Positions 41,445 through 49,853 of a stretch of 64,000 bases of DNA are shown in pieces. The DNA is from Pseudonocardia endophytica. Lineage in GTDB: Bacteria; Actinomycetota; Actinomycetes; Mycobacteriales; Pseudonocardiaceae. Made by a program: the position numbers and the translations under genes. The stretch is taken from positions 2,170,001 to 2,234,000 of the forward strand of contig NZ_SMFZ01000002.1 of NCBI RefSeq assembly GCF_004339565.1. The letters run 5' to 3'. A model generated the notes under the pieces. The model did not search any database. It was not told the origin of the DNA and saw nothing but the letters and a program-made list of their open reading frames with translations. The number at the start of each line of letters is the position of its first letter. Positions within the stretch are counted from its first letter, which is position 1.

Positions 41445-42344
41445 TCACGCTCCGAGGTGCTGGACGAACCAGTCCGTGGCCGGGCCGGAGGACTGGTCGA
41501 AGCCGTCGACGTAGGCGTCGAAGTGCCCGCCCGGCAGGATGACGAGCTTCTTCGGCTCGCGGGCGTTCTCGTAGGCGCCGATCGCCAGCTCGGTGGGCGT
41601 GAGCACGTCGTTGCGCGCCACCAGGAGCAGCAACGGCGTCGGAGCGATCCGGGAGATCCAGGCGCCGGGCTCGTACTCGGAGAGCATCTCGACCGTGCGG
41701 AGCGTGACCTCGTTGCGCCACGACGGAGCCCGCTTCTCGTGGGTCTCGGTGAACCACTGGTAGGAGTCCGGCGTCGGCAGCGCGGACGGCGCGAGCGGGT
41801 CCTTGTCCACGACCGGCACCATCGCCGGAGCCTCACCGCGTCCCCTGGCCTCGCGATCGGCGTCGAACATCTCCCGGAAGCCGCCGATGAAGTCCGACCG
41901 GACCAGCGACCGGATGTTCTCGTACCCGGACACGAGCGGGACCTGGGAGACGACGGCCCCGACGCGCTTGTCGATCGCGCCGACGACCAGGACGTGCCCG
42001 CCGGAGTAGCTGGACCCCCACACACCGACCTTCGTGCGGTCCACCTCGGGCAGGCTCTGCGCGTAAGTGATGGCGTGGCGGTAGTCGCGGACCTGCTGGA
42101 TCGGGTCGATCTCCTGGCGCGGCTCGCCGTCGCTGGCGCCGAAGTTGCGGTTGTCGAACACCAGCACGTTCAGCCCGGCCGCGGAGAACGCCTCGCCGTA
42201 CTTGTCGAGGTACATCTCCTTCACCGCCGAGAAGCCGTGCGCCATGACGATCACCGGCGCCGTCGCGCCTGCTCCCTGGGCGGGGTAGAACCACCCGCGC
42301 AGGGTCACGTCCTCGCCGGTGAACTCCACGTCACGTCGTGCCAT
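41445..42344 (-). CDS. Alpha/beta hydrolase (dienelactone-hydrolase / X-Pro peptidase-like)
   Basis: The 299-residue product has VIVMAHGFSAVKEMYLD, DNRNFGASDGEPR, the nucleophile in GVWGSSYSGGHVL, and a C-terminal PGGHFDAYVDGF with the catalytic His. This fits bacterial hydrolases near the DUF1100/X-Pro families. GGAGG lies 9 bases before the ATG at 42344; an in-frame ATG at 42395 is the alternative. The AraC gene stop is 48 bases upstream, so the two may form one unit. Confidence 0.83.
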   Translation of the reverse strand: MARRDVEFTGEDVTLRGWFYPAQGAGATAPVIVMAHGFSAVKEMYLDKYGEAFSAAGLNVLVFDNRNFGASDGEPRQEIDPIQQVRDYRHAITYAQSLPEVDRTKVGVWGSSYSGGHVLVVGAIDKRVGAVVSQVPLVSGYENIRSLVRSDFIGGFREMFDADREARGRGEAPAMVPVVDKDPLAPSALPTPDSYQWFTETHEKRAPSWRNEVTLRTVEMLSEYEPGAWISRIAPTPLLLLVARNDVLTPTELAIGAYENAREPKKLVILPGGHFDAYVDGFDQSSGPATDWFVQHLGA

Positions 42345-42391
42345 CTGCGCCAACCTCCAGGTCGCGTCGACCGGCCCGGGAGGAGGCCCGC

Positions 42392-43426
42392 TCATCCCTG
42401 AGTCGCTGTGACCCCAGTCTCACGACGACCGGCGCCGGGGCCTTGAACCTCAGCGCCACGAACCTGCACGTGCGCGCCATCGGCCCGGGCAGCCGTCCGG
42501 TACTCGCGCGGCGTCGCGCCGTAGTGCGCCTTGAACAACCGGCTCAGATGACTGGCGTCGGAGAACCCGTAGCGGTGCGCGATCGACGCGACCGGCCGGT
42601 CGGTGCCGGCGAGCTCCTCGCGGGCGCGGGCCAGCCGTCGTACCCGCACCACTTCACCGACGGTCTGACCGGACGCGGTGAAGATCCGGTTCACGGTGCG
42701 CAGCGAGACGCCGTGGGCACGGGCGAGCCGGCCAGGGGAGAGCTGGTCCGCGAGGTGGCGCTCGATGTAGCGGTCCATCGCCGCCCGCAACGCCGGCTGG
42801 GTGACGGTCGACTCCGGGGTGTCGCCCGCGGTGCGCAGCGCGCCGATGAACAGCTCCAGCGTCGCGTTCCGGGCCGCGGACACGGCGGCCTGGTCGAGCT
42901 CGGGCAGTGCCGCACTGAGCGTGTCGAGGTAGGAGGTGAGCAGGCGGGTCGCGGGTCTGCTGCCGTCGAGCATCACGCCGCCGGTGACCTGCGCCCGTCC
43001 GACGATCTCGTCGAGCGCCGACCGCGGGATCAGCAGGCTGCGCTTGGTCAACGGCTCCTCGACGGCGAATCGGGCCGTCGCCGAGCTGTCCCAGACCACG
43101 GCGTCGCCGGGCTGCAACCCGGCCTCCGCGCCGCTCTGCGCGACCGTCTCCCGACCGCCCCGGTTGATCAGGACGACGACGAACTCGCCGTCGGTCCCGG
43201 CGATGTCCCGCTTCGTCCGGGTGCCAGAGCACGGATCGCAGGTGCAGTCGACGAGAGCCAGGTCGTCGATCCACCAGCGCCGGATCGTCGCCTCGAACCC
43301 CGCGGTGCGGGGCCGCGGTACGGCGACCGACCACGGCAGGTGAGTGGCGGACAACATCTCCCGCCACTGGTCGACGACGGTGGACGCGTCGCGGTCGGTG
43401 CTCCAGTACTCCGTGGTTCCGCGCAT
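42392..43426 (-). CDS. AraC-family transcriptional regulator (ligand domain plus C-terminal HTH)
   Basis: The 344-residue regulator has an N-terminal cupin-like AraC_binding_2 region (VVVLINRGGRETVAQSGAEA, GDAVVWDSS, RFAVEEPLTKRSLLIP) and a C-terminal AraC HTH pair (LARAHGVSLRTVNRIFTASG and SIAHRYGFSDASHLSRLFKA). It probably controls the downstream alpha/beta hydrolase gene in response to a small molecule. The ATG at 43426 gives the expected length; upstream sequence in frame belongs to the transposon-scarred region. Confidence 0.87.
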   Translation of the reverse strand: MRGTTEYWSTDRDASTVVDQWREMLSATHLPWSVAVPRPRTAGFEATIRRWWIDDLALVDCTCDPCSGTRTKRDIAGTDGEFVVVLINRGGRETVAQSGAEAGLQPGDAVVWDSSATARFAVEEPLTKRSLLIPRSALDEIVGRAQVTGGVMLDGSRPATRLLTSYLDTLSAALPELDQAAVSAARNATLELFIGALRTAGDTPESTVTQPALRAAMDRYIERHLADQLSPGRLARAHGVSLRTVNRIFTASGQTVGEVVRVRRLARAREELAGTDRPVASIAHRYGFSDASHLSRLFKAHYGATPREYRTAARADGAHVQVRGAEVQGPGAGRRETGVTATQG

Positions 43427-44049
43427 CCGGTCCCTCGTCTCCCACCACGCCAGTGTGGCGACGTCGGAGATCCAGGCTAGGTCGCGGGCGGTGTCGTGAC
43501 CAGGCTGCCGATGGCGTATCGGGAACGCCCACGTCGTGGTCGAGGAACGAGCGGCCCACATCCAGGCCGGCGCGTCGCGCCGCCTATCAGAGCTTGCGCG
43601 CTCCGTGGACGCGGTAGCACCCGGGCGGTGTCATCGGTGGTGACACCGGGCCGAGCTGCTCGGCCACCCACTTCACCACGCAGTGGTCGTGACCCAGCTC
43701 GACGCGCAGGGTGCGGACCATGCGCACCGCCGCGGCCTTCTCCTCCTGCGAGTACCGCCGCGTTGTCGGCTTCCCGGCAGATCGTTCTGGCGGCATGACT
43801 CCGGCCTCGTTTCCAAGGCCGGGAGCCTCCGCAGCCGCGCTTCCAGTACTGCCACGGATCGGCGGTAATCTTCTCGGTCCCCCGCTCCGGCGAGGGGTAT
43901 CGGGTCCTCCCGTGCTTCAGGCGGCCGGTCAGCATTCCGTTGGCGAGATGCATGTCGTTGTCTGATTATTCAGGCGTTCGGATCGGTGAGGCCGTGCTGA
44001 CGGCGACCTGGCCGGGCGGCATCCGCCGCCCGCAGAGCGCGCTCGACTT
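43427..44049. other. Disrupted intergenic region with a transposase remnant
   Basis: Between the AraC gene and the 44-kb operon promoter there is no intact gene. The region holds the N-terminal part of an IS3-type OrfA (43643-43796, reverse strand) and no recognisable terminal inverted repeats. It marks the left border of the catabolic region and is consistent with an old insertion. Confidence 0.55.
43643..43796 (-). pseudogene. IS3-family transposase OrfA remnant
   Basis: The reading frame from 43796 contains RRYSQEEKAAAVRMVRTLRV and ELGHDHCVVKWVAEQLG, which matches the N-terminal HTH of IS3-group OrfA proteins in actinomycetes. After that the similarity stops and the frame ends in unrelated sequence, so the gene is truncated. 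OrfB is not visible. Confidence 0.7.
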
Positions 44050-44078
44050 TTGACAAGCCATCGCAGTTACAGTAAGGT
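44050..44078 (+). promoter_or_regulatory. Promoter of catabolic operon 1 with the CAGTAAGGT motif
   Basis: A clean TTGACA (44050-44055), a 17-base spacer and TAAGGT (44073-44078) form a sigma-70-type promoter. The spacer ends in the CAG that, with the -10, gives CAGTAAGGT, shared with the promoters at 52912 and 54078 and the palindrome at 60289. An ATG starts 7 bases after the -10, so the transcript is probably leaderless. Confidence 0.75.
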
Positions 44079-44085
44079 CTGCTGC

Positions 44086-44127
44086 ATGGAATTACTGCAG
44101 GTCGAGACCGCCGGTCGGCCCCGATGA
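44086..44127 (+). CDS. Possible 13-residue leader peptide, coupled to the thiolase-like gene
   Basis: The frame encodes MELLQVETAGRPR and its TGA overlaps the ATG of the thiolase-like gene (ATGA). It starts 7 bases after the -10 element, as a leaderless mRNA would. The thiolase-like gene has no ribosome site of its own, so translation could reach it through this small frame. No experiment supports it; the frame could also be a chance occurrence. Confidence 0.4.
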   Translation: MELLQVETAGRPR

Positions 44128-45329
44128 GTGATCTCCGTGGAACTGTCGCGATCGTCGGTGCCTACGAGCACCCGCTCCGCATCGCCGCGGAGAAGTCGGA
44201 GTGGTTGATGCAGGCCGAGTCGATCATCGGTGCGATGGGTGACGCGGGTCTGGATCGGTCCGATGTGGACGCATTCTTCACGGTCGCGACGTCGCCGGAG
44301 GCCGGGTATCTGCGCGAGTCGGCGGCGTCGATGATGTGTGACTACCTGAACCTGCGGCCGAAGTTCGTCGACGAGACCGACATCGGCGGGGCCTCGTTCG
44401 GGCTGTTCCTCAACCGCGCGGTCATGGCGATCGAGGCCGGGCTGATCCGGACGGCGGTCATCAGCTACGGCGCGTGCACCCGCTCGCAGGCCGTGAAGGT
44501 CGGAACGCGGAACTTCGGCGACTTGATCGGGCGTCCGACGATGCCGTTCCCGGACGCGTTCATGGAGCCCTACGGCACCACGATCATCGGCTACATCGGC
44601 ATGCTGATGCAGCGACAGATGTTCGAGTACGGACTCACGCCGGAGCAGTCCGCGTCCGTGGCCGTCGCCGCACGCAGGTACGCGGCGCTCAACCCGGACG
44701 CGGCGAAGCGCCGGGAGATCACCGTCGACGAGGTGCTCGCCTCCCCGGTGATCGCCTCGCCGGTGCACCGGCTTGAGTGCTGTGTGATCACCGACGGTGG
44801 CGGCGCGATCGTACTCACCTCGGCGAAGCGCGCGGCGACGCTGCGCAAGGATCCCGTCTACGTGCTCGGCATCGGTGAGGCCGTCGCGAACTCCAACGGC
44901 GGCTATGCCGACTGGAACACCGACTTCACCGAGATCACCCGGGCTTCCGCCGAACAGGCGTACGCGATGGCGGGCGTCACGCCGTCCGACGTGGACGTGG
45001 CACAGGTGTACGACGCGTTCACCATCGCCACCATCCTCGGCCTCGAAGGTCTCGGGCTCTGTAAACCGGGGGAGGCGGGGCCGTTCATCGAGGCCGGCGG
45101 CATCGACCCGGGCGGCCCGCTGCCGGTGAACACCGACGGTGGCGGCCTGTGCTCGAACCATCCCGGGCGGCGCGGGCTGTTCCTGCTGATCGAGGCGGTG
45201 CGCCAGCTGCGCGGCGAGGCGCCCGGCTACCAGGTGCGTGACCCCGACCTCGCCCTCGTCTACGGAACCGGCTCGGCCTACATGGGCGTGCAGGGGTCGG
45301 CGGTGGCCATCCTGTCGAAGGACCGGTGA
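44124..45329 (+). CDS. Thiolase-like protein lacking the nucleophilic Cys (DUF35-partnered)
   Basis: The 401-residue product has the SCP-x/thiolase fold. Aligned by eye with the intact thiolase at 61956, the catalytic Cys position (NNNCSTGS there) is Ile87 (ETDIGGAS), and the usual GHPLGATG is SNHPGRRG. It cannot do normal thiolytic cleavage through an acyl-enzyme. Its immediate neighbour is a DUF35 protein, the pairing seen in the steroid side-chain retro-aldolase Ltp2-ChsH2. A retro-aldolase or a structural role is plausible. It is the first full gene of operon 1. Confidence 0.85.
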   Translation: MSDLRGTVAIVGAYEHPLRIAAEKSEWLMQAESIIGAMGDAGLDRSDVDAFFTVATSPEAGYLRESAASMMCDYLNLRPKFVDETDIGGASFGLFLNRAVMAIEAGLIRTAVISYGACTRSQAVKVGTRNFGDLIGRPTMPFPDAFMEPYGTTIIGYIGMLMQRQMFEYGLTPEQSASVAVAARRYAALNPDAAKRREITVDEVLASPVIASPVHRLECCVITDGGGAIVLTSAKRAATLRKDPVYVLGIGEAVANSNGGYADWNTDFTEITRASAEQAYAMAGVTPSDVDVAQVYDAFTIATILGLEGLGLCKPGEAGPFIEAGGIDPGGPLPVNTDGGGLCSNHPGRRGLFLLIEAVRQLRGEAPGYQVRDPDLALVYGTGSAYMGVQGSAVAILSKDR

Positions 45330-45754
45330 ACGCGATGTCGTGGACACGGCCGCTCCCCACCCACACACCCGAGACGAAGCCGTTCTGGGACGCGGCCGAT
45401 GCGAGCCGCTTCGTCGTGCAGCAGTGCCGGGCCTGTGAGCGCTTCCAGTTCCCGTACCGCGGCTTCTGCAGCCACTGCTGGTCGGCCGAGTTCGACGAGC
45501 GGGACGTGAGCGGCGGCAGGGTCTTCACCTACAGCGTGATCTACCGCAACGACACCGAGGGGTTCCAGGAGACCGTGCCCTACGTCGCCGCGATGGTGCA
45601 GCTCGACGAGGACCGGGGCGGACTGATCGTCCAGAGCAACATCGTCGGCTGCGACCCGGAACTCGTCCATATCGGACTGCCGGTACGGGTCACCTTTGCT
45701 CCGACCACCGACGGCCACCAGATCCCGATGTTCACCCCCGTGGAGACGCCATGA
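45326..45754 (+). CDS. DUF35 / OB-fold zinc-ribbon protein, partner of the thiolase-like protein
   Basis: The 142-residue product has a rubredoxin-like zinc ribbon (CRAC ... CSHC, about residues 34-52) and a C-terminal OB-fold (FTYSVIYRN, YVAAMVQLDE, VRVTFAPT). DUF35 proteins bind acyl-CoA and dock onto thiolase-fold partners. It overlaps the thiolase-like gene by 4 bases (GTGA), which suggests equal amounts and a complex. An ATG three codons later is an alternative start. It is joined to the next gene by ATGA. Confidence 0.88.
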   Translation: MNAMSWTRPLPTHTPETKPFWDAADASRFVVQQCRACERFQFPYRGFCSHCWSAEFDERDVSGGRVFTYSVIYRNDTEGFQETVPYVAAMVQLDEDRGGLIVQSNIVGCDPELVHIGLPVRVTFAPTTDGHQIPMFTPVETP

Positions 45755-46887
45755 GCGAGACGACCACCCGCACGGTCCAGGTGGGGATCGGCGGGCCGAT
45801 GGGCCCACCGACAGCGATGCTCACGTCGCGGCCGCAGGCCGCCGAGAAGGCCGGCTACGCGTCGATGTGGTGGGGCGACCACTACATGGGATGGACGCCG
45901 CGATCGCTGTGGACACCGGACATCAGCGCCATCGCGCGGCCCGGGACTAGCCCCGACACGTTCTTCGACCCCGTTGCCGCGATGGCACTGGCAGGCTCGG
46001 CGACGTCGGAGATCTCGATCGGCATCACGACCGAGTCGATCCGGCGGCATCCGGTGGCGCTGGCGCAGCAGTTCCTGACGCTCCAGCACATCGCGGGAGG
46101 CCGTACGGTCCTCGGCATCGGGGGCGGTGAGGGGGAGAACCTCCTGCCCTACGGCATCCCGTTCGAGAAGCCGGTCGGGCGGATGGAGGAGGCGATCCGG
46201 GTCATCCGTGCGCTCTGGGGCAGCCAGGGCGAGCCGGTCGCCTTCTCCGGCGAGCACTTCCGGTTCGACGACGCGGTGTTCGGCCTGCCGGTACCGGAGG
46301 CCGGGCTCCCGGAGATCTGGTTGTGCGGCGCTGGGCCGCGCATGTGCCGGGTTGCCGGTGAGCTCGGCGACGGTTGGCTGCCCGCGCTGATGACGGCCGA
46401 AGACTACGCCGATCGGGTCGGTCGGATCCGTAAGGCCCGGGCGGCTGCAGGGCGGGAGCAGGACCCGTTCACGTTCGGGCTGTTCGCGTTCGCGGCCGTG
46501 GCGCCGGATGTCGACGCGGCTCAACCGCTGCTGGACCACCCGTACGTCAAGGGCATGTGCATGACCCTGCCCGCCTCAGCCTTCGAGCGGTACGGGGTGC
46601 CCCACCCGCTCGGCGAGTCCGCCGTCGGGATCACCGAGTACATCCCCGGGCGGTTCGGGCGGGACGAGATCCTCTCGATGATCAACTCTATTCCTGGGGA
46701 GCTGGTGCGTGACTACGTGCCGCACGGCTCCCCGGACGACATCACGAGTCAGCTAGAGCCCTACGTCCGGGCCGGACTCGAGCACGTCGTGCTGCTCAAC
46801 GTGACGCCGCTCGCCGACCTCTCACTGGCGCGGGAGTCCTTCGCGCTGACCGACGCCATGGCGCGCGGCCTGACCTACCAGCTCTGA
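45751..46887 (+). CDS. Luciferase-like (LLM class) F420-dependent oxidoreductase
   Basis: The 378-residue TIM-barrel protein has SMWWGDHYMGW, IGITTESIRRHPVALAQQF, GGRTVLGIGGGEGENLLPYG and WLCGAGPRMCRVAGELGDGW, in the style of F420-dependent reductases/dehydrogenases (MER, phthiodiolone reductase group). An FMN-dependent monooxygenase cannot be ruled out. It is translationally coupled to the DUF35 gene. The reaction is unknown; in this operon a C=C or C=O reduction of a CoA-linked intermediate would fit. Confidence 0.85.
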   Translation: MSETTTRTVQVGIGGPMGPPTAMLTSRPQAAEKAGYASMWWGDHYMGWTPRSLWTPDISAIARPGTSPDTFFDPVAAMALAGSATSEISIGITTESIRRHPVALAQQFLTLQHIAGGRTVLGIGGGEGENLLPYGIPFEKPVGRMEEAIRVIRALWGSQGEPVAFSGEHFRFDDAVFGLPVPEAGLPEIWLCGAGPRMCRVAGELGDGWLPALMTAEDYADRVGRIRKARAAAGREQDPFTFGLFAFAAVAPDVDAAQPLLDHPYVKGMCMTLPASAFERYGVPHPLGESAVGITEYIPGRFGRDEILSMINSIPGELVRDYVPHGSPDDITSQLEPYVRAGLEHVVLLNVTPLADLSLARESFALTDAMARGLTYQL

Positions 46888-46912
46888 CCGGAACGATTCG
46901 AGGAGTACCACC

Positions 46913-47383
46913 ATGAGTGACGAGAGCGTGTTCCAGGGTGTGCAGGAGCTCGGCCTCGCGGTCGAGGACCTGGACGCCGCGATCGCCAAGTTCGAGGCCG
47001 TCTTCGGGACGAAGGCCTGCCCGGTCATCGAGGCTCCCGAGCCCGGGATCCAGATGAAGTTCGCCTATGTGACCGTTGGTGACCAGCGGATCAACCTCAT
47101 GCAGGATATCGACGGCGGAGCGGGCCCGATCGGCCGCGCAGTCAAGCGCCGTGGCGAGCACTATTTCAATTCGATCATTCAGGTCAATGACCTCGACGCG
47201 ACGATCGAGCGGCTGCGCGCAGCCGGTGTCGAGCTGGTCGAGGACGAGCCCCGGCTGTTCGAGAACGGCGAGTACGCCGGCCGCCCGTACATCACGAATC
47301 GGGTCGTCTGGACCAACCCGCGCACGTTCCACGGCATGCTCGTGGAGTTCCAGGAGTTCGTCTGGGCCTCGGAAGAGCAGTGA
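46913..47383 (+). CDS. VOC-family protein, methylmalonyl-CoA-epimerase-like
   Basis: The 156-residue product has two VOC modules (ELGLAVEDLDAAIAKFEAVFG and SIIQVNDLDATIERLRAAGVE), ending LVEFQEF, with His and Glu residues at metal-binding places. It resembles methylmalonyl-CoA epimerase and related acyl-CoA isomerases. A GAGGAG ribosome site precedes it. The acyl-CoA ligase gene overlaps its end by 4 bases. Confidence 0.82.
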   Translation: MSDESVFQGVQELGLAVEDLDAAIAKFEAVFGTKACPVIEAPEPGIQMKFAYVTVGDQRINLMQDIDGGAGPIGRAVKRRGEHYFNSIIQVNDLDATIERLRAAGVELVEDEPRLFENGEYAGRPYITNRVVWTNPRTFHGMLVEFQEFVWASEEQ

Positions 47384-48864
47384 TACGGACGCCCGACGAC
47401 GTTCGCGGCGTCCGTTCGTACGAACGGCTCGCGCACTGGGCGGAGGAGTGTCCCGAGCGGCTGGCCATCGGCTACGCCGGTCGCTGGATCACCTTCGCCG
47501 AGTGGCACGAACGCGCACGGCAGTGCGCCGCAGCCCTCCGCGATGACGTCTCGCCGGTCGCGCTCGTGTACGACGTGGCCGACGCGATCGACTTCGCGGT
47601 CGGGTACGTCGCCGCGCATGCCGCCGGGCGCCCCGCGCTCGTCCTGAACCCGAAGATCCCGGCGGGTGACCTGCGCACGCAGATCGACTTCGCGGGTGCG
47701 GGCACGGTCCTGCAGAGTGCGGGCAAGGACATCGGCCCGGCCGTCGAGCTGCGGTCGGAGCCGCTGCTCGACCGCTGGGGCACTCCGGTCGCGGAGATCT
47801 CGTTCTCGTCCGGGACCACGGGAGAGCCGAAGGGGATCCTGCTCAGCCACTGGGCACTCGCCTGGGCCGGTGTGATGGCGAGCCACCTCGCGTTCGCGGG
47901 GCGGCACTCCTTCGATGAACCGGGCGAGCCTCTCGGGTGGGGCGACACGATCGTCTCAGCCTTTCCGGCAGGCAGCGCGGCCACCACGAACGGGCTCCTG
48001 AACACCGGGCTGGACGTCGGGGCGCGGATGCACATCCTCCCGAAGTTCGATGCGGCGACGTTCTCCGACGTCATGCGCGACGTCGGCGGGACGGTCTTCT
48101 ACGGCGCTCCGGCGCACCTCGCGCTGTGGCGGCAGGCTGAGCCGGACGCCGTCCTCACCGGTCGCACCTACATGGTGATCGGGCAGGCACCCTCGGGCGT
48201 CGACATCGAATGGTTCCTCCGCCGTCGCGGCGACGCCCGGCTGGTCAACGCGTACGCGCTGACCGAGACGTGCGCCGGCATGACGGTCGCGGTCGACGAG
48301 GACGCCTACGGCGCCGGACGGCCGGTCCACGGCGTCGAGATCAGGCTCGTCGATGCCGACGGCCGGGACACGCGCGACGAGGGCGAGCTGGTCATGCGGT
48401 CGTTCGGGATGATGGAGGGCTACCTCGATCGCCCGGACCTCACCGCCGCGCGGGTCCTCGACGGCTGGGTACACACCGGCGACATCGTCGAGCGTCAGGG
48501 TGACGCGTACGTCATCCGCGGTCGGGTCGGCGACCGGATCAACCGGGGCGGCTACAAGTTCGACCCGATCGACGTCGAGGACGTCGCGGCGCGGGTTGCG
48601 GGGGTCACCGGCGCGGTGGCCTGCGCGATCCCGCATCCGGTGCTCGGTGAGGACGTCGCTCTGGCCGTCGAGGTGGCGGCCGCGCACGACCCGGACGCCG
48701 TCCGGGTCGCGGTGGCCGCCGCGCTGGGCGAGGCGCTGCCGACGTTCAAGGTCCCCCGCGACGTCCGGGCGGTCCGCCAGCTGCCCCGCGGCGGCCTGGA
48801 CAAGCCGTCGCGCAGGGCCGTGGCCGCATGGTTCACCGACGACGAGGCGAAGGAGAAGGTCTGA
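47380..48864 (+). CDS. AMP-dependent acyl-CoA ligase (ANL family)
   Basis: The 494-residue ligase has the P-loop-like FSSGTTGEPKGILLSH, the A5-type motif NAYALTETCAGM, GWVHTGDIVERQGDAYVIRG (A7/A8, with the hinge Asp/Arg) and the C-terminal catalytic-type Lys in GGLDKPSRRAV. It activates a carboxylic acid to an acyl-CoA. The start is GTG, overlapping the VOC stop. It prepares substrate for the thiolase and dehydratase steps. Confidence 0.9.
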   Translation: MIRTPDDVRGVRSYERLAHWAEECPERLAIGYAGRWITFAEWHERARQCAAALRDDVSPVALVYDVADAIDFAVGYVAAHAAGRPALVLNPKIPAGDLRTQIDFAGAGTVLQSAGKDIGPAVELRSEPLLDRWGTPVAEISFSSGTTGEPKGILLSHWALAWAGVMASHLAFAGRHSFDEPGEPLGWGDTIVSAFPAGSAATTNGLLNTGLDVGARMHILPKFDAATFSDVMRDVGGTVFYGAPAHLALWRQAEPDAVLTGRTYMVIGQAPSGVDIEWFLRRRGDARLVNAYALTETCAGMTVAVDEDAYGAGRPVHGVEIRLVDADGRDTRDEGELVMRSFGMMEGYLDRPDLTAARVLDGWVHTGDIVERQGDAYVIRGRVGDRINRGGYKFDPIDVEDVAARVAGVTGAVACAIPHPVLGEDVALAVEVAAAHDPDAVRVAVAAALGEALPTFKVPRDVRAVRQLPRGGLDKPSRRAVAAWFTDDEAKEKV

Positions 48865-49853
48865 TGCTGCGACGCGGGATCTGGTTCGCGGGAGACGTAC
48901 CCACCGAGCGGATGGTGGAGCTCGCCCGCAAGGCCGAGCAGGCCGGCCTGGACTCGGTCTGGATGGCGGACGGCTACTACGCCCGTGACCCGCTGGTATC
49001 GCTCGCGGCGGTCGGCGCGGCGACCGAGCGCGTCCTGCTCGGGACGTCGGTCCTCAACCCGTACACGCGCCATCCGGCGGCGCTCGCGATGGCGTTCGCG
49101 ACGCTGGACGAGCTCAGCGGCGGGCGCGCGGTGATCGGTATCGGCTCCGGCGCACAGCACCAGGTCGCGGACCAGATGGGTTACGACGGATCCCGCCCGC
49201 TCACGGCCGTCCGCGAGGCCATCGACGTGCTGGAACAGATGGCCACGGGCCACGAGGTCCGGTACGACGGGAAGGTGATCACGGCCCGCGGGCCTCGCCT
49301 CGTCATCCGCGGCGCTCGGCAGCTCCCGATCTACGTCGGTGCCGTCGGCCCGAAGATGCTCCAGCTTGCGGGCAGGCGCGGTGCGGGCGCGTTCGTGCCG
49401 CAGACGTCCCCCGAGTTCGTCCGGGCCGCGGTGAAGGACGTGGCGAAGGGCGCCGCCGACGCCGGCCGGGACCCGCGCGACGTCGACATCGCGGCGATGA
49501 TCGTGCTCGCCGTTGCCGATGACGAGGCGGACGCGCAGCGCACCGTCGGGCCGCTACTCGGCATCCTCATGCTCGCCCCGGAGGCGGAGCGGATCCTGCA
49601 GGGCAACGGGCTCGACCCAGGGATCGCCGACCGGCTGCGCGCGGCGTTCGCGGCCGGCGGCGTGCGTGAGGTGGCCCGCACGGTCACCCCCGAGATGATC
49701 GACAAGCTCGCGATCGCCGGTCCGCCCGACCTGTGCCGGGCAAAGCTGCAGGAACTGGTCGACGCCGGCGTGACCCACCCGGTCGTGTCGATGCTCGGCC
49801 GGTCCTCCGAGGCGGGGTTCGAGGTACTGAACGCGATAGAAGAGCGCGGATGA
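48864..49853 (+). CDS. Luciferase-like (LLM class) F420-dependent oxidoreductase, second copy in the operon
   Basis: The 329-residue protein has RRGIWFAGDVPTERMVELAR, GLDSVWMADGYYARDP, LLGTSVLNPYTRHPAALAM and GGRAVIGIGSGAQHQ, typical of the MER-type F420 family. It is distinct from the gene at 45751. TGATG couples it to the ligase gene, and AAGGAGAAGG is its ribosome site. A reducing step using F420H2 is expected; Fgd in operon 2 could supply it. Confidence 0.85.
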   Translation: MLRRGIWFAGDVPTERMVELARKAEQAGLDSVWMADGYYARDPLVSLAAVGAATERVLLGTSVLNPYTRHPAALAMAFATLDELSGGRAVIGIGSGAQHQVADQMGYDGSRPLTAVREAIDVLEQMATGHEVRYDGKVITARGPRLVIRGARQLPIYVGAVGPKMLQLAGRRGAGAFVPQTSPEFVRAAVKDVAKGAADAGRDPRDVDIAAMIVLAVADDEADAQRTVGPLLGILMLAPEAERILQGNGLDPGIADRLRAAFAAGGVREVARTVTPEMIDKLAIAGPPDLCRAKLQELVDAGVTHPVVSMLGRSSEAGFEVLNAIEERG

